Positions 35,594 through 44,224 of a DNA stretch of 64,000 nucleotides are shown here, piece by piece. The notes below the pieces were generated by a model that saw only the letters and a program-made list of their open reading frames with translations, did no database searches and was not told where the DNA came from. The position numbers and the translations under genes are program-made. The stretch lies in contig NZ_CP069357.1 in the NCBI RefSeq assembly GCF_016864375.1, positions 186,001-250,000 of the forward strand, read 5' to 3'. The DNA is from Microvirga sp. VF16 (GTDB taxonomy: Bacteria; Pseudomonadota; Alphaproteobacteria; Rhizobiales; Beijerinckiaceae). Every line of letters begins with the position of its first letter. The first letter of the stretch is position 1.

Positions 35594-36289
35594 ATGAGAA
35601 CGTCCATTCTCGCCGCCACCCTGATCACCCTCGCCGGACCCGTTCTGGCCCAGGCGCCCGCCGACCACGGGCAGCACCATCAGGGCGATACGACCGCGGT
35701 GCAGGCCCAGACCGCTGCCCCGGTGCAGCCTCAGACCGCGCCTGACCAGCCCCGGACGGAAAGGCCCATGGGCCATGGCATGCCAGGCGGCATGATGAGC
35801 GGAGGAATGACGGGGGGGCGGGGCATGATGGGCCGGTTCTCGTCTGAGGACTCGAGCGCCCTCATCGACGCTCACATCGCGGCAATCCATACCGGTCTGA
35901 AGCTGTCAGCCGACCAGGAGAAGCTGTGGCCTCCCGTCGAAACCGCGATCCGCAACCTCGCCACCCTTCACCTCAGCCATATGCAGGCCATGCGCCAGAC
36001 CCGGGGGATGATGGCGGGCGATCCGGTCGGCCTGCTCCGCACGATGGCCGACCGGATGAGCCAGGGAGCGGACGCGATGCGCAAGCTCGCGGACGCGGCG
36101 TCACCGCTCTATGCGACCCTCGACGAGAGTCAGAAGCGTCGGCTGCGAGTGCTCGTCCGCATGGGTGGCCGCGGCATGATGGGGCCAGGGATGATGGTCC
36201 AGGGAGTGATGGGTTCCGGAGGCTCCATGATGCCCAGTGGATCCGGCTTTGACGATGGCGACAATGCCGACAGCCAGGAGAACCGCTGA
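35594..36289 (+). CDS. Spy/LTXXQ-like Met-rich periplasmic protein
   Basis: 231 residues. Signal peptide (MRTSILAATLITLAGPVLAQ), a Gln/His-rich linker with DHGQHHQGD, then Met/Gly-rich GGMMSGGMTGGRGMMG, a helical region (SALIDAHIAAIHTGLKLSAD and LDESQKRRLRVLVRM) of the Spy/CpxP LTXXQ type, and a second Met-rich tail. Probably a periplasmic chaperone or metal buffer. The ATG at 35594 with AAGGAGA is preferred to the longer open frame. Likely controlled by the divergent two-component system. Confidence 0.82.
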   Translation: MRTSILAATLITLAGPVLAQAPADHGQHHQGDTTAVQAQTAAPVQPQTAPDQPRTERPMGHGMPGGMMSGGMTGGRGMMGRFSSEDSSALIDAHIAAIHTGLKLSADQEKLWPPVETAIRNLATLHLSHMQAMRQTRGMMAGDPVGLLRTMADRMSQGADAMRKLADAASPLYATLDESQKRRLRVLVRMGGRGMMGPGMMVQGVMGSGGSMMPSGSGFDDGDNADSQENR

Positions 36290-36592
36290 CACTCCGACCC
36301 GGATAGGGCGCTGACCGGATTTGGAACCACCAATTGGGTTGCGGCGGCGACTTCTGCGAGGGCGTCCCCTAAAGAGCCAACCTGGCCAGCATGGTTGAGG
36401 TGCTCCGGACCTCGTCGTCGGCGCACTCGGCGGCCTCAGGATGGCACGGACCTGCACGCCCAAGTTGGTCCGGATGGCGCGTACATCTGGTTTGATCGGT
36501 GAAGGCTGCTTCAGCACAGGGCGCGATTTTCCGCCGATAACGGTGGAGATTTGAAGCGCCATGGAACACCTTTTTTGCAAGTGGATGAATTT
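36290..36592. other. Gap without a supported gene
   Basis: GC-rich, with open frames only in the antisense of neighbours. It should hold the promoter of the DUF2938 gene; no operator recognised. Confidence 0.4.
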
Positions 36593-37111
36593 ATGATTGA
36601 GGAAATAGGGATCGTCCGAACGGGAGCGATCATCGGTATCGGCGGCACGGTCATTCTGGATCTGTGGGCGGCCTTCATGCAGCGTGTCTTCGACGTGCCG
36701 GCGACCAACTGGGGGATGGTGGGCCGTTGGGTCAGCCACATGCCGAGAGGCCACTTCGTTCATGAAAACATCGGCAGAGCCGCGCCTGTTTCAGGAGAGC
36801 ACGCGATCGGCTGGATCGTGCATTACGTCATCGGCATAGGGTATGGGTTGCTTCTTGTAGGGCTTTGGGGCGTCGAATGGCTGCGACAGCCTACGCTCCT
36901 TCCCCCAATGATCCTGGCGCTGGCTCTTCTCGGCGCTCCGTACTTCATCATGATGCCCGGCACGGGCTCGGGCATCGCGGGGGCCAGGACACCGAAGCCG
37001 AACGTGACCCGTCTGAAAAGTCTGCTCGGGCACTCCGTCTTCGGCCTCGGTATGTATGTGACCGCGCTGGTGATCGCGGCCAGCGCTGGCTTCGGTCAGT
37101 TCACCTTCTGA
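36593..37111 (+). CDS. DUF2938 membrane protein
   Basis: 172 residues with four membrane segments. GGTVILDLWAAFMQRVFDVP, NWGMVGRWVSHMPRGHF, and GEHAIGWIVHYVIGIGYG are the conserved blocks of DUF2938 (PF11158). Function unknown. A TTG start at 36551 with GGAG upstream is an alternative. It lies 14 bases before the truncated multicopper oxidase and was probably its operon partner. Confidence 0.85.
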   Translation: MIEEIGIVRTGAIIGIGGTVILDLWAAFMQRVFDVPATNWGMVGRWVSHMPRGHFVHENIGRAAPVSGEHAIGWIVHYVIGIGYGLLLVGLWGVEWLRQPTLLPPMILALALLGAPYFIMMPGTGSGIAGARTPKPNVTRLKSLLGHSVFGLGMYVTALVIAASAGFGQFTF

Positions 37112-37125
37112 GGAAGGCACGATCC

Positions 37126-37476
37126 ATGATGCTCACGCATCGCCCTTTCTTAGCAGGTGCCGCTTTGGTTGGAGGTACCGCCTTTGCTATCTCATCCGCG
37201 TGGCGTGGGGCGGCTGCCGAGCCGCGGGAATTGCGGATTCCGGAGCTGATCGATGCCCGCAGCCAGAGCCAGTCGATCCCGCTCAAGGCGCAAGCCAGCC
37301 ACACCTCTTTCTTCCCAGAGCAGGAGAGCCGGACGCTTGGCTACAATGGGAGCTATCTTGGCCCGACGCTACGCGTCCACCGCGGCGACGTGGAGATCGC
37401 CGTCACGAACTCTCTCGGTGAGGAGACCAGCATCCACTGGAATGGCCTGCTCATCCCCGGGGAGCTCGATCGCTGA
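37126..37476 (+). pseudogene. Multicopper oxidase, truncated in its first cupredoxin domain
   Basis: 116 residues. The N-terminus is a Tat-like signal, but the twin arginine is HR (THRPFLAGAALVGG), so export would be impaired. The mature part starts the first cupredoxin domain (LGPTLRVHRGDVEIAVTNSL) and ends right after SIHWNGLLIPGELDR, where intact enzymes read HWHG(L)xxP...DG and go on for ~350 residues. The usual copper-ligand His of HWHG is Asn here. Homology ends at ~37473. Non-functional relic of a CueO/CopA-type oxidase. Confidence 0.8.
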
Positions 37477-37733
37477 TGTTGTCCGACAGAGAGCCCGTCG
37501 AAGGATCGACAAGAATGTTGCGGTCATCAACGCCCAATGAGGAGAGCATTAGGAAATATAGGGCAATAATGCTGCTGGCTGTCTTGGCGCCCATTGCACT
37601 ACCGCTAATCGGGCGCAATCGCAGCCTTTCGGAAAAGACCCTCTCACTTGTTGCTCTACAGATCCTTGCGCTTCCTTCCCTGGCATTGTCACAAACGCTA
37701 ACCCTTACAGGCACCTCAGCGATACTTGACTGA
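37476..37733 (+). CDS. Small hydrophobic hypothetical protein, doubtful
   Basis: 85 residues with two hydrophobic stretches (AIMLLAVLAPIALPLIG and LSLVALQILALPSLALS). It begins on the last base of the oxidase relic stop and has lower GC than its neighbours. No ribosome site of note or recognised family. Could be a real small membrane protein brought in at the break. Confidence 0.3.
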   Translation: MLSDREPVEGSTRMLRSSTPNEESIRKYRAIMLLAVLAPIALPLIGRNRSLSEKTLSLVALQILALPSLALSQTLTLTGTSAILD

Positions 37734-38009
37734 CGCGCTCTGGCATACTGCCTGATTGGCCAATCTCGAGCTTAGAGTACGCGCCAAAGGAACTTAGATA
37801 AGTGCCGGGATCGAGCCCATTTCACGAACGGCTTAGCACAATCGGAAGGAGTAACTCGACAGGGGTATTTCGCAGTTCAAGCAGTCGATAGTCAACTATA
37901 CTAGACGGTTCTGACTAATCGACATGACGGTGCTAAAGCATTGGACAGACAGAGATCTTAAACTGTTACATGGAGGTTGACCCATCTTACTCTGCACTTT
38001 CGGGTTCGT

Positions 38010-38053
38010 GGTCGGATACTCGTCTGGATTTTCGTCCAGACGAGTATCCGACC
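38010..38053. repeat. Perfect 19-bp inverted repeat with 6-base loop
   Basis: GGTCGGATACTCGTCTGGA (38010-38028) and its exact complement (38035-38053) around TTTTCG. Located 68 bases before the ATG of the NarX-like kinase. Too long and perfect for chance. Could be an attenuator hairpin, a dimeric-regulator operator or a mobile-element trace. Confidence 0.8.
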
Positions 38054-38121
38054 TAGGTCGATTGCAGGAAAACTTACCCCTGTGTACCCTCACGCTTTCT
38101 GGGGCCACATTTGGGACAACG

Positions 38122-39540
38122 ATGTCAGAGTGGGTATCGCCGATAAGGATGCGCGACCGAAGCCTAAGTCGGCCTCCTGCGAGCCTGACCCGCCAGTTCG
38201 CGCTGACTGGTAGCGCTATTATGCTTGTGGCGATGATGACCGCCGGCTTGTTCATCGCCGAGATGGTATCGAAGGCAACGATCGAGAATACTGCCTCTGC
38301 AACGGCTCTTCTTCTCGACAGCATTCTAGAGCCGCTGACTCAAGACCTGGTGACAGAGGAAGTCTTGCCTGCCAAGCAAACGGCCGAGTTGGATCAGCTC
38401 TTGGGCGAAGACCAATTCAAGGAGCGATTCCCGTACTTGGAGATCTGGAAAGCCAGTGGACTCATAGCTTATTCAACGACACCAAGTTTGGTCGGTCAGA
38501 GGTTTACTCCGCCTGAAGGACTTGTAAGAGCTCTGGAAGGAAAGGTTTCTGCACAATATGCCGACGGTCTCGAGCGTTCAAATCTGATCCGGAATATCAG
38601 CGGCAAATATCTTGAAATCTACATTCCCCTTCGCGAGGATCGTTCAGGCCGTGTCATTGCCGTTGCCGAGATCCATGAGAGCACCGCATCGCTCGAGCAC
38701 GAGCTTTGGTGGCTGCGTCTCAAAAGCTGGCTGGTAGTCGGAGGTGCGACCGCGCTCATCATGATGGGCCTGTTCGGTATCGTCTACCGGGGCAATCAGC
38801 TTATCCTGCTCCAGAGACGACAGCTTCAAGAACGATTGGTAGAAATTGAACAAACGAACCGACACAATCGCATCCTCAGGGATCGTGCTCGGCGTGCCTC
38901 TGGCCGGGTCGCCGAGTTGACCGAGGATTATTTGCGGAGAATTGGTGCGGACTTACATGATGGTCCTGCACAGTTCATTGGTTTGGCAGCTCTATCGGTG
39001 GAGCATGTCAGACGCGCCCAAGCACCCGCGGAACGGGAGAAGGAGCTGGAATCCCTGAGCTCCATGCTCTTGGAGGCTCTTCGTGACATCCGGACCGTGT
39101 CAAAAGGACTGATGCTGCCCGAGATAGAGGGTTTGCCGCTCCCAGATATCATCGGACGAGTGGTCTCCGACCACGAGCGGCGGACTGGCACGAAAGTTGA
39201 CGTTCATTGCGGTGAGATTTCAGGCGCCCCCACGGATGCGATCAAGATTTGCGCGTACCGGTTTCTCCAGGAAGGTCTCAACAATGCCTTCCGCCATGCA
39301 GGCGGCAATGGTCAGGCGGTAACATGCACGCTCGATGGCTCTGCTCTACACCTAGCCGTGCAGGATGATGGAGGAACGGGCACCAGCGGCGTGGCCGGTC
39401 TGGACTTCGGCCTGGGACTTATCGGTTTAAGGGAAAGAGTCGAGAGTCTGGGCGGCGTCTTCTGTGTGAGCCAGCGGACAGGCGGGGGAACCAGAGTTGA
39501 GATGACCGTTGCTATCGCGGAGGAAAGCCAGGATGGTTGA
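38122..39540 (+). CDS. NarX-like sensor histidine kinase (HisKA_3)
   Basis: 472 residues from ATG 38122 (38149 is also possible; the frame is open further upstream). One membrane segment near residue 35 (SAIMLVAMMTAGLFIAE), a ~150-residue extracytoplasmic domain, a second segment at ~210-228 (LVVGGATALIMMGLFGIVY), a coiled coil, HisKA_3 with RIGADLHDGPAQFIGLAAL (phospho-His), and HATPase with FLQEGLNNAFRHAGG and GLGLIGLRERVESLGG. It is translationally coupled to the receiver gene by an 8-base overlap. Confidence 0.9.
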   Translation: MSEWVSPIRMRDRSLSRPPASLTRQFALTGSAIMLVAMMTAGLFIAEMVSKATIENTASATALLLDSILEPLTQDLVTEEVLPAKQTAELDQLLGEDQFKERFPYLEIWKASGLIAYSTTPSLVGQRFTPPEGLVRALEGKVSAQYADGLERSNLIRNISGKYLEIYIPLREDRSGRVIAVAEIHESTASLEHELWWLRLKSWLVVGGATALIMMGLFGIVYRGNQLILLQRRQLQERLVEIEQTNRHNRILRDRARRASGRVAELTEDYLRRIGADLHDGPAQFIGLAALSVEHVRRAQAPAEREKELESLSSMLLEALRDIRTVSKGLMLPEIEGLPLPDIIGRVVSDHERRTGTKVDVHCGEISGAPTDAIKICAYRFLQEGLNNAFRHAGGNGQAVTCTLDGSALHLAVQDDGGTGTSGVAGLDFGLGLIGLRERVESLGGVFCVSQRTGGGTRVEMTVAIAEESQDG

Positions 39541-39943
39541 GAAGACCCGTATTGTAGTGGTGGATGATCACGCGCTCTTACGGGCTGGACTTGTCCGCGC
39601 ACTCGCACTTGATCCCATGATCGAGATCGTCGGGGAGGGCGCCTCGGCGGAGGAAGCGATCGAGCTTGCGAAAGTCCATGCACCCGATCTCATCTTGCTC
39701 GACATATCGATGCCAGGCAATGGAATAGAAGCAGCGCGTGCGATCCATGGCCTTCCAATCCCCACTCGTGTCGTAATGCTGACGGTCTCGGGCGATGACG
39801 ACGACGTGTTGCGGGCACGTGAGGCTGGCGCTGTGGGCTATATCCTCAAAGGGATCGATGCTCGAGATCTCATTATGGCCGTGACAAGCGTGAAGGCCGG
39901 TGGATCCTTCATTGCGCCTGACCTCGCGCCGCGCTTGCTGTGA
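39533..39943 (+). pseudogene. NarL-type response regulator, receiver only
   Basis: 136 residues. An intact receiver (VVVDDHALLRAGL, phospho-Asp in LILLDISMPGNG, Lys in GYILKGIDARDLIMAV) ends at APDLAPRLL and stops. NarL/FixJ proteins continue with a LuxR-type helix-turn-helix of ~60 residues; none follows. An R1 repeat starts 18 bases after the stop, so the output domain was probably lost through that event. A receiver-only protein could still act as a phosphate sink. Confidence 0.75.
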
Positions 39944-39960
39944 TCTGTGAGACGCTGGAT

Positions 39961-40143
39961 CAGGCAGCATGAGGTTTCGTCGGGCGGTCAATCGGCAAGC
40001 TGAGATGTGTAATGGAGGCGGTCCCGGCCGCCAATCGCTGTTTGCTCTGCTACAAACCTCTATCCACCGCGCCGTATAAGCCTCCCCATACTTCCTCATG
40101 CTCCGCGTGGAGAGCTTGGCCCTGAGCTACCCCGGTCATTGAT
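39961..40143 (+). repeat. Dispersed element, family R1
   Basis: Second long copy of the 18180 element, same strand, ~85-90% identical by eye. Starts GGCAGCATGAGGTTTCGTCG; contains CTTCCTCATGCTCC as the inner opposite end. It adjoins the truncated response regulator. Confidence 0.75.
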
Positions 40144-40356
40144 GGGGAAAGGTGCGCCACCCAACCTGGTATCGGGCATCAAGGTGGTGCCATCAACACT
40201 CGCAAGGCGCTGTGGCCAGATCAAAAGCTTCAAGCCTGCCGTTCGATGGCCCAATCCTGGCGTCCTTGCCACGAGTGTGGTCCGCTCGGGCAGGGGGCGG
40301 GCAGCGCTCTCACCCCTCTCTTCATCCGGGATGGCCAGGTCTATGGACGGCTTCAT

Positions 40357-41440
40357 CTAGCAAATCGCGGGTACAGCGGTGAGCGGCGAGGTCCGCAGGA
40401 ACCGCTCATAGCCAAGGTTTCGGCTGACCGGATCGGAGTAAGGCGCCTCGCCAGGCAGCGTCTCGACCACGAGGCACGAGAGCGGCGCGTGGCCAAGGGT
40501 CAGGAGTTCGAGGCTCGTGGTGATCTCGGCGCTCGACCAGTCGGTGCGGCCGTCCGCCCCGGTCCGGGCCAGGTCGACCGCCGCCAACGGGCCGCGGCCC
40601 TTGGGAACGCGCCCGCGCTTGGGCGGCTCAAGCCGGCGGGTGGACAGGAGGATGTTGCGCCGGTCGGCGTCGTCGGCTTGGTGCACCTGCGCGTAAAGGA
40701 GCGCCCAGAGCTCGGTCACGGGCGGCGAGGGGCGCAGGGAGCGGCCGTCCCGCACCGGGTCGGCGAAGGCTGCGCTCACTGTCAGGCGACCCTTGCTGCG
40801 GCTGACCCCACAGGCGAGCGGCGGCGGCGTGTGCTGAAGCCCCGCCACCCGCAGTGCTCGCACGGCGAAGCCCTGCGCCGTGTTCCAAGTCCCGAAACGC
40901 CCCAGGCGGAACTCATACGCAAAGAAGCCGAAGAGCGCCGGGTCTTCGGGCCCGATTCCGGGTGGTAGGGGCAGGAGGAAATGGACCGGGCTGGTGGTCG
41001 GCAGGAGGGGCTGCATGGCCTGCTGCCTGGCGCGGTCGTCGCCCTGTCCGGGCACCACGCGGCGGATCGGCTCGGGGTCGATGGGCAGGGGCAGGTCGCC
41101 CGGATCGGGCAGCCCCTCGGTGATGTCGGTCAGCACCGGATCAGGTGCGGAGGCGAGCACGCGCGCAGTAGCGGTCGAGGGGGTCGTCCGGGGGCCGGTC
41201 GAACTCAAGCCAGACCGCCTTGCGGCGCTCCTCGGTGGCCGCATAGACCGGATCGCGCCGATAGGGTAAGAGCGCAAGTCCGGCCGCCACGAGGCGCGGC
41301 ACTTGCGCCGGTGGCGTCGTCGCGGGCAGGCGGATTGCGGCCTCGAGCGGGTCGTCCGACTGGGCAGGGGCGCTGCGAAACACGGGCACAATCCGGTAGG
41401 CGGCGTCGATCGGCCGGGGAAAGCGCCCAGCGCGGGCTTG
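40357..41440 (-). pseudogene. Unknown GC-rich gene, frameshifted and 5'-truncated
   Basis: A first frame (from ~41440) reads VPVFRSAPAQSDDPLEAAIR and EERRKAVWLEFDRPPDDPLD up to about 41160; a second frame then continues through VLTDITEGLPDPGDLPLP, LFGFFAYEFRLGRFGTWNTA and RRNILLSTRRLEPP to a stop at 40357. One protein in two frames is the simplest reading. Upstream sequence turns AT-rich at ~41442, where a transposon-like end begins. I do not recognise the family. Confidence 0.6.
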
Positions 41441-41454
41441 GGGTCAATTGTCCG

Positions 41455-41670
41455 TTGACATTTTGGTGTGAGACGTCGTCGTGAACGTTTTCAGACACTT
41501 AGCGTTGAGCATCTCATTTGAGAATATGCATTTGAATTGAGAAACTGGATGGCTTTGTACATTTCTTTTGAGACGGCCGCCGTCCAACATTGGTCTCGGA
41601 TTGTGGCGGCGGGATTGGCGACAGCATAGAGCGCACCGCATTAGAATTGACATCTAAAGTGAGAAACCAA
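41455..41670. repeat. Transposon-like end with five ~24-bp direct repeats
   Basis: Variants of TTGACATnTnnnnTGAGAAAC occur at 41455, 41505, 41525, 41555 and 41647, all in the same orientation, in AT-rich DNA that abruptly interrupts GC-rich coding. Arrays of transposase-binding repeats at one end are typical of Tn7-, Tn5053- or Mu-like elements. No matching transposase is in the window, so it is an orphan end. Confidence 0.55.
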
Positions 41671-41770
41671 ACGGTCCGTTTGTCTGATTATTGATGTCCA
41701 AAGCTGCCGTAAGCCCGATATTCTCATTCCACGATGTCAGCTGACAACAGGGCATGAGAGGAATACCAGA

Positions 41771-41866
41771 GTGGCTTATCGCTTCGAACACCTGCCAGAT
41801 GAACTGCTGGCCCATATCCCACTGCTCGGTTGGGAGCACATCAGCTTCAATGGAAATTATGTGTAG
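41771..41866 (+). pseudogene. Last ~31 codons of a Tn3-family transposase
   Basis: The frame reads LPDELLAHIPLLGWEHISFN and GNYV before TAG, matching the end of Tn3-type transposases (LLAHxSPLGWEHINLTGDY). The rest of the gene is missing. Confidence 0.6.
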
Positions 41867-42259
41867 CCCGCAGAGCCTTCACATTGGGCTTTTTCTGTCC
41901 ACCCCAGCACCCGCGCTCACCTTTCCGCGAAGCGCTCCAACGTAGGATCTCTAGAGGATTCTGTGATGCCCTGACGGGTATCCATCGATCCCCGTTCGTA
42001 ACCGACAAAGGTATGATAATCATCAGGTCCGCTGGTCAGCCGCGACTTGGGGACAGGAACGCAAGGTACCCCCACGTTCACAGCCAAGCCAGACGATGCT
42101 CCTGCTCATATCCTGTAGGCAGTCCCAAACTGTTAAACAGACGGCTCAAATGATCAAGCCGCGGAGGCAGAGACGGGCCATACTCCGTCCGCCAACGGTC
42201 CGGGGACCAATGGGCCAGGTACTTGCAGACACTGGCCTACACTCAACGGACGAGACCAT
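41867..42259. other. Gap between the Tn3 relic and the membrane pair
   Basis: No supported gene. Short open frames without homology; likely part of the same decayed element and then the promoter of the next operon. Confidence 0.4.
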
Positions 42260-42766
42260 ATGACCGCATCACTCCACCCGGCGGCCCCTCCTCATCTACC
42301 GCCCTTCATCGCTGCGCCCGGCGAGACGGACGCCTTCATGGTGGGAATGGCGGTGTTCCTGGTGCTCGCCGTACTAGCGGTCGGCCTCCTGTTTCTGCGC
42401 CTACACACGCTGCCCGAGCGCATGGCACACAAGTCCCATAAGTTGCAGTTCGAGATCGTGGCAGTGCTGGGCTTGCTGGCCCTCTTTACGCACATACAGA
42501 TCTTCTGGGTGGCTGGCCTGCTGCTCGCATTGATCGACATTCCCGACTTTGGAAATCCACTACGCCGGATTGCCGGGTCCCTAGAGAGGATCGCCAGTAT
42601 CCCGCCGGGCCAGGGCGGCAACGATGTTCCGGATGAAAGCGCTCCCGCTGTCGCGCACGACGAAGCAGCAGGGGAAAGCGCAGTCGCTGTGCCGAAGACC
42701 ATCACTCCCATCCAGATGCCGTCTCGGTCTAAACCCCAGATCTCGCCGATCAACACAGAGGGCTGA
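42260..42766 (+). CDS. Membrane protein preceding an HlyD adaptor
   Basis: 168 residues with two or three hydrophobic segments: MVGMAVFLVLAVLAVGLLFL (~28-47), then QFEIVAVLGLLALFTHIQIF and WVAGLLLALIDIPDF. A short conserved LHTLPERMAHKSHK lies between them. The C-terminal 70 residues are Pro/Ala/Ser-rich and disordered. It resembles the YiaW-like proteins that accompany YiaV-type HlyD proteins. It is followed after 19 bases by that gene. Confidence 0.7.
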   Translation: MTASLHPAAPPHLPPFIAAPGETDAFMVGMAVFLVLAVLAVGLLFLRLHTLPERMAHKSHKLQFEIVAVLGLLALFTHIQIFWVAGLLLALIDIPDFGNPLRRIAGSLERIASIPPGQGGNDVPDESAPAVAHDEAAGESAVAVPKTITPIQMPSRSKPQISPINTEG

Positions 42767-42785
42767 CAACACAGGGAGCTGATCG

Positions 42786-44021
42786 ATGCTTGAGCTTCTT
42801 CTCTGCTCCCTGTTGACAATCCTGCCGGACTATCTCTACCGCCGCTATGTCCAGGGCAAGCGCATCGGCAAGGAGATCACCCTCTACTCGGTGTGGTTCG
42901 AGCTGCGATGGGACATCATCGCCTGCCTGATGCTCACGGTCGGGCTGATCACGCTGATCTTCTACAATCACCCCTCGACCACGAATGCCACGACGTTCTT
43001 CCGGACGATCCCGATCCTGCCCGAAACCAATGGACGCGTTGCCGAAATCTACGTTGACGGCTTGAGCGGTTCGGTCAAACAAGGCGCACTAATCTTCCGG
43101 CTTGACAGCTCCAGCCAGGAGGCAGCGGTGGAGACCACCCGCCGCAGGATTGCCGAGGTCGAGGCGGAGCTGGTGGCGGCGCGGACCGATGTCGCGGCAG
43201 CTGAAGGCAAGATCCAGGAGGCCCGAAGCGCCCATCAGCAGGCGATGGACGAGCTGGAGACCAAGCAGGAGATCTACCGCCGCAACCCAGGTGCCGTTTC
43301 CACGAGGGACATCGAGAAACTCCAGGTTGCCGTCGAAGGACGCCAGGGCGGCATTGACGCCGCCGTTGCCGCCAAGGCGCAGGCCGAGACGCAAATCTCG
43401 ACTCTCCTTCCAGCGCAGAAGGCCAGCGCCGAAGCCGAACCGGCCCAAGCCGAGGTGGACCTCGGGAAGACCGTCGTTCGGGCCGGTGTAGACGGGCGGG
43501 TGGAACAATTCACGCTGCGGGTGGGCGACGTCGTCAATCCGCTCATGCGCCCGGCCGGGGTTCTGATCCCGGAGGGTGCCGGGCGAGGACGCCTGCAAGC
43601 CGGATTTGGGCAAATCGAGGCTCAGGTGATGAAGGCTGGCATGGTCGCCGAGGCCCCCTGCGCATCGAAGCCCTGGACAATCATCCCGATGGTGGTGACG
43701 GGGACGCAGGACTTCATCGCTGCCGGCCAGATCCGCAGCGGCGAACAATTGATTGATCCTCAGCAGGTGGTGCGGCCAGGGACCATCCTGGTCTATCTTG
43801 AGCCCCTATACGAAGGTGGCCTCGACGGGGTAACACCCGGCAGCAGCTGCGTTGTTAATGCCTACACCAGCAACTATGACCGGCTCGCCTCGAACGACAT
43901 CGGCACGGTCAGACGTTTCGCCCTCCACGCGGTGGACACCATGGCGCTCGTGAGCGCCATGCTCCTGCGGATCCAGGCGCTGCTGTATCCCATCCAAACT
44001 CTCGTGCTCGGCGGACACTGA
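42786..44021 (+). CDS. HlyD-family secretion/efflux adaptor, YiaV/YibH-like
   Basis: 411 residues. N-terminal membrane anchor (IIACLMLTVGLITLIFY, ~54-70), a biotinyl-lipoyl half (GRVAEIYVDGLSGSVKQGAL), a long coiled coil (residues ~120-220 with heptad Ala/Glu/Lys) and the second half (VDLGKTVVRAGVDGRVEQF). A further hydrophobic C-terminus is present. AGGGAGC precedes the ATG. No partner MFS or ABC pump is adjacent. Confidence 0.85.
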   Translation: MLELLLCSLLTILPDYLYRRYVQGKRIGKEITLYSVWFELRWDIIACLMLTVGLITLIFYNHPSTTNATTFFRTIPILPETNGRVAEIYVDGLSGSVKQGALIFRLDSSSQEAAVETTRRRIAEVEAELVAARTDVAAAEGKIQEARSAHQQAMDELETKQEIYRRNPGAVSTRDIEKLQVAVEGRQGGIDAAVAAKAQAETQISTLLPAQKASAEAEPAQAEVDLGKTVVRAGVDGRVEQFTLRVGDVVNPLMRPAGVLIPEGAGRGRLQAGFGQIEAQVMKAGMVAEAPCASKPWTIIPMVVTGTQDFIAAGQIRSGEQLIDPQQVVRPGTILVYLEPLYEGGLDGVTPGSSCVVNAYTSNYDRLASNDIGTVRRFALHAVDTMALVSAMLLRIQALLYPIQTLVLGGH

Positions 44022-44047
44022 AAAGGCTGCGGACGAATGCTGTAGGT

Positions 44048-44110
44048 AAAATCCATGTCGAGCTGATCTCCCCCGAGCAGGAGCTGTTCTCCGGTGAGGT
44101 GGAGGCCGTC
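44048..44110 (+). pseudogene. Sliver resembling the start of an F-ATPase epsilon subunit
   Basis: A 21-codon stretch reads KIHVELISPEQELFSGEVEA, typical of the AtpC N-terminus, and then loses all similarity. It follows the HlyD gene by 27 bases. Too short for certainty, but the match in order and spacing is close. Confidence 0.45.
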
Positions 44111-44224
44111 TGCTGCCGGCGATCAAGACGACATGACCGCCTTGTTGAGTCCTCTCACAGAGACTTCGACAAACGCGAATACAGCCCAGAACGGTACATG
44201 GCTTATGTTCAGCGTCAAAGCTGC

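Noticed and set aside
38010..38053. Rho-independent terminator
   Set aside because: No T-run on either side and the stem is unusually long; its place in front of a gene fits a leader element better.
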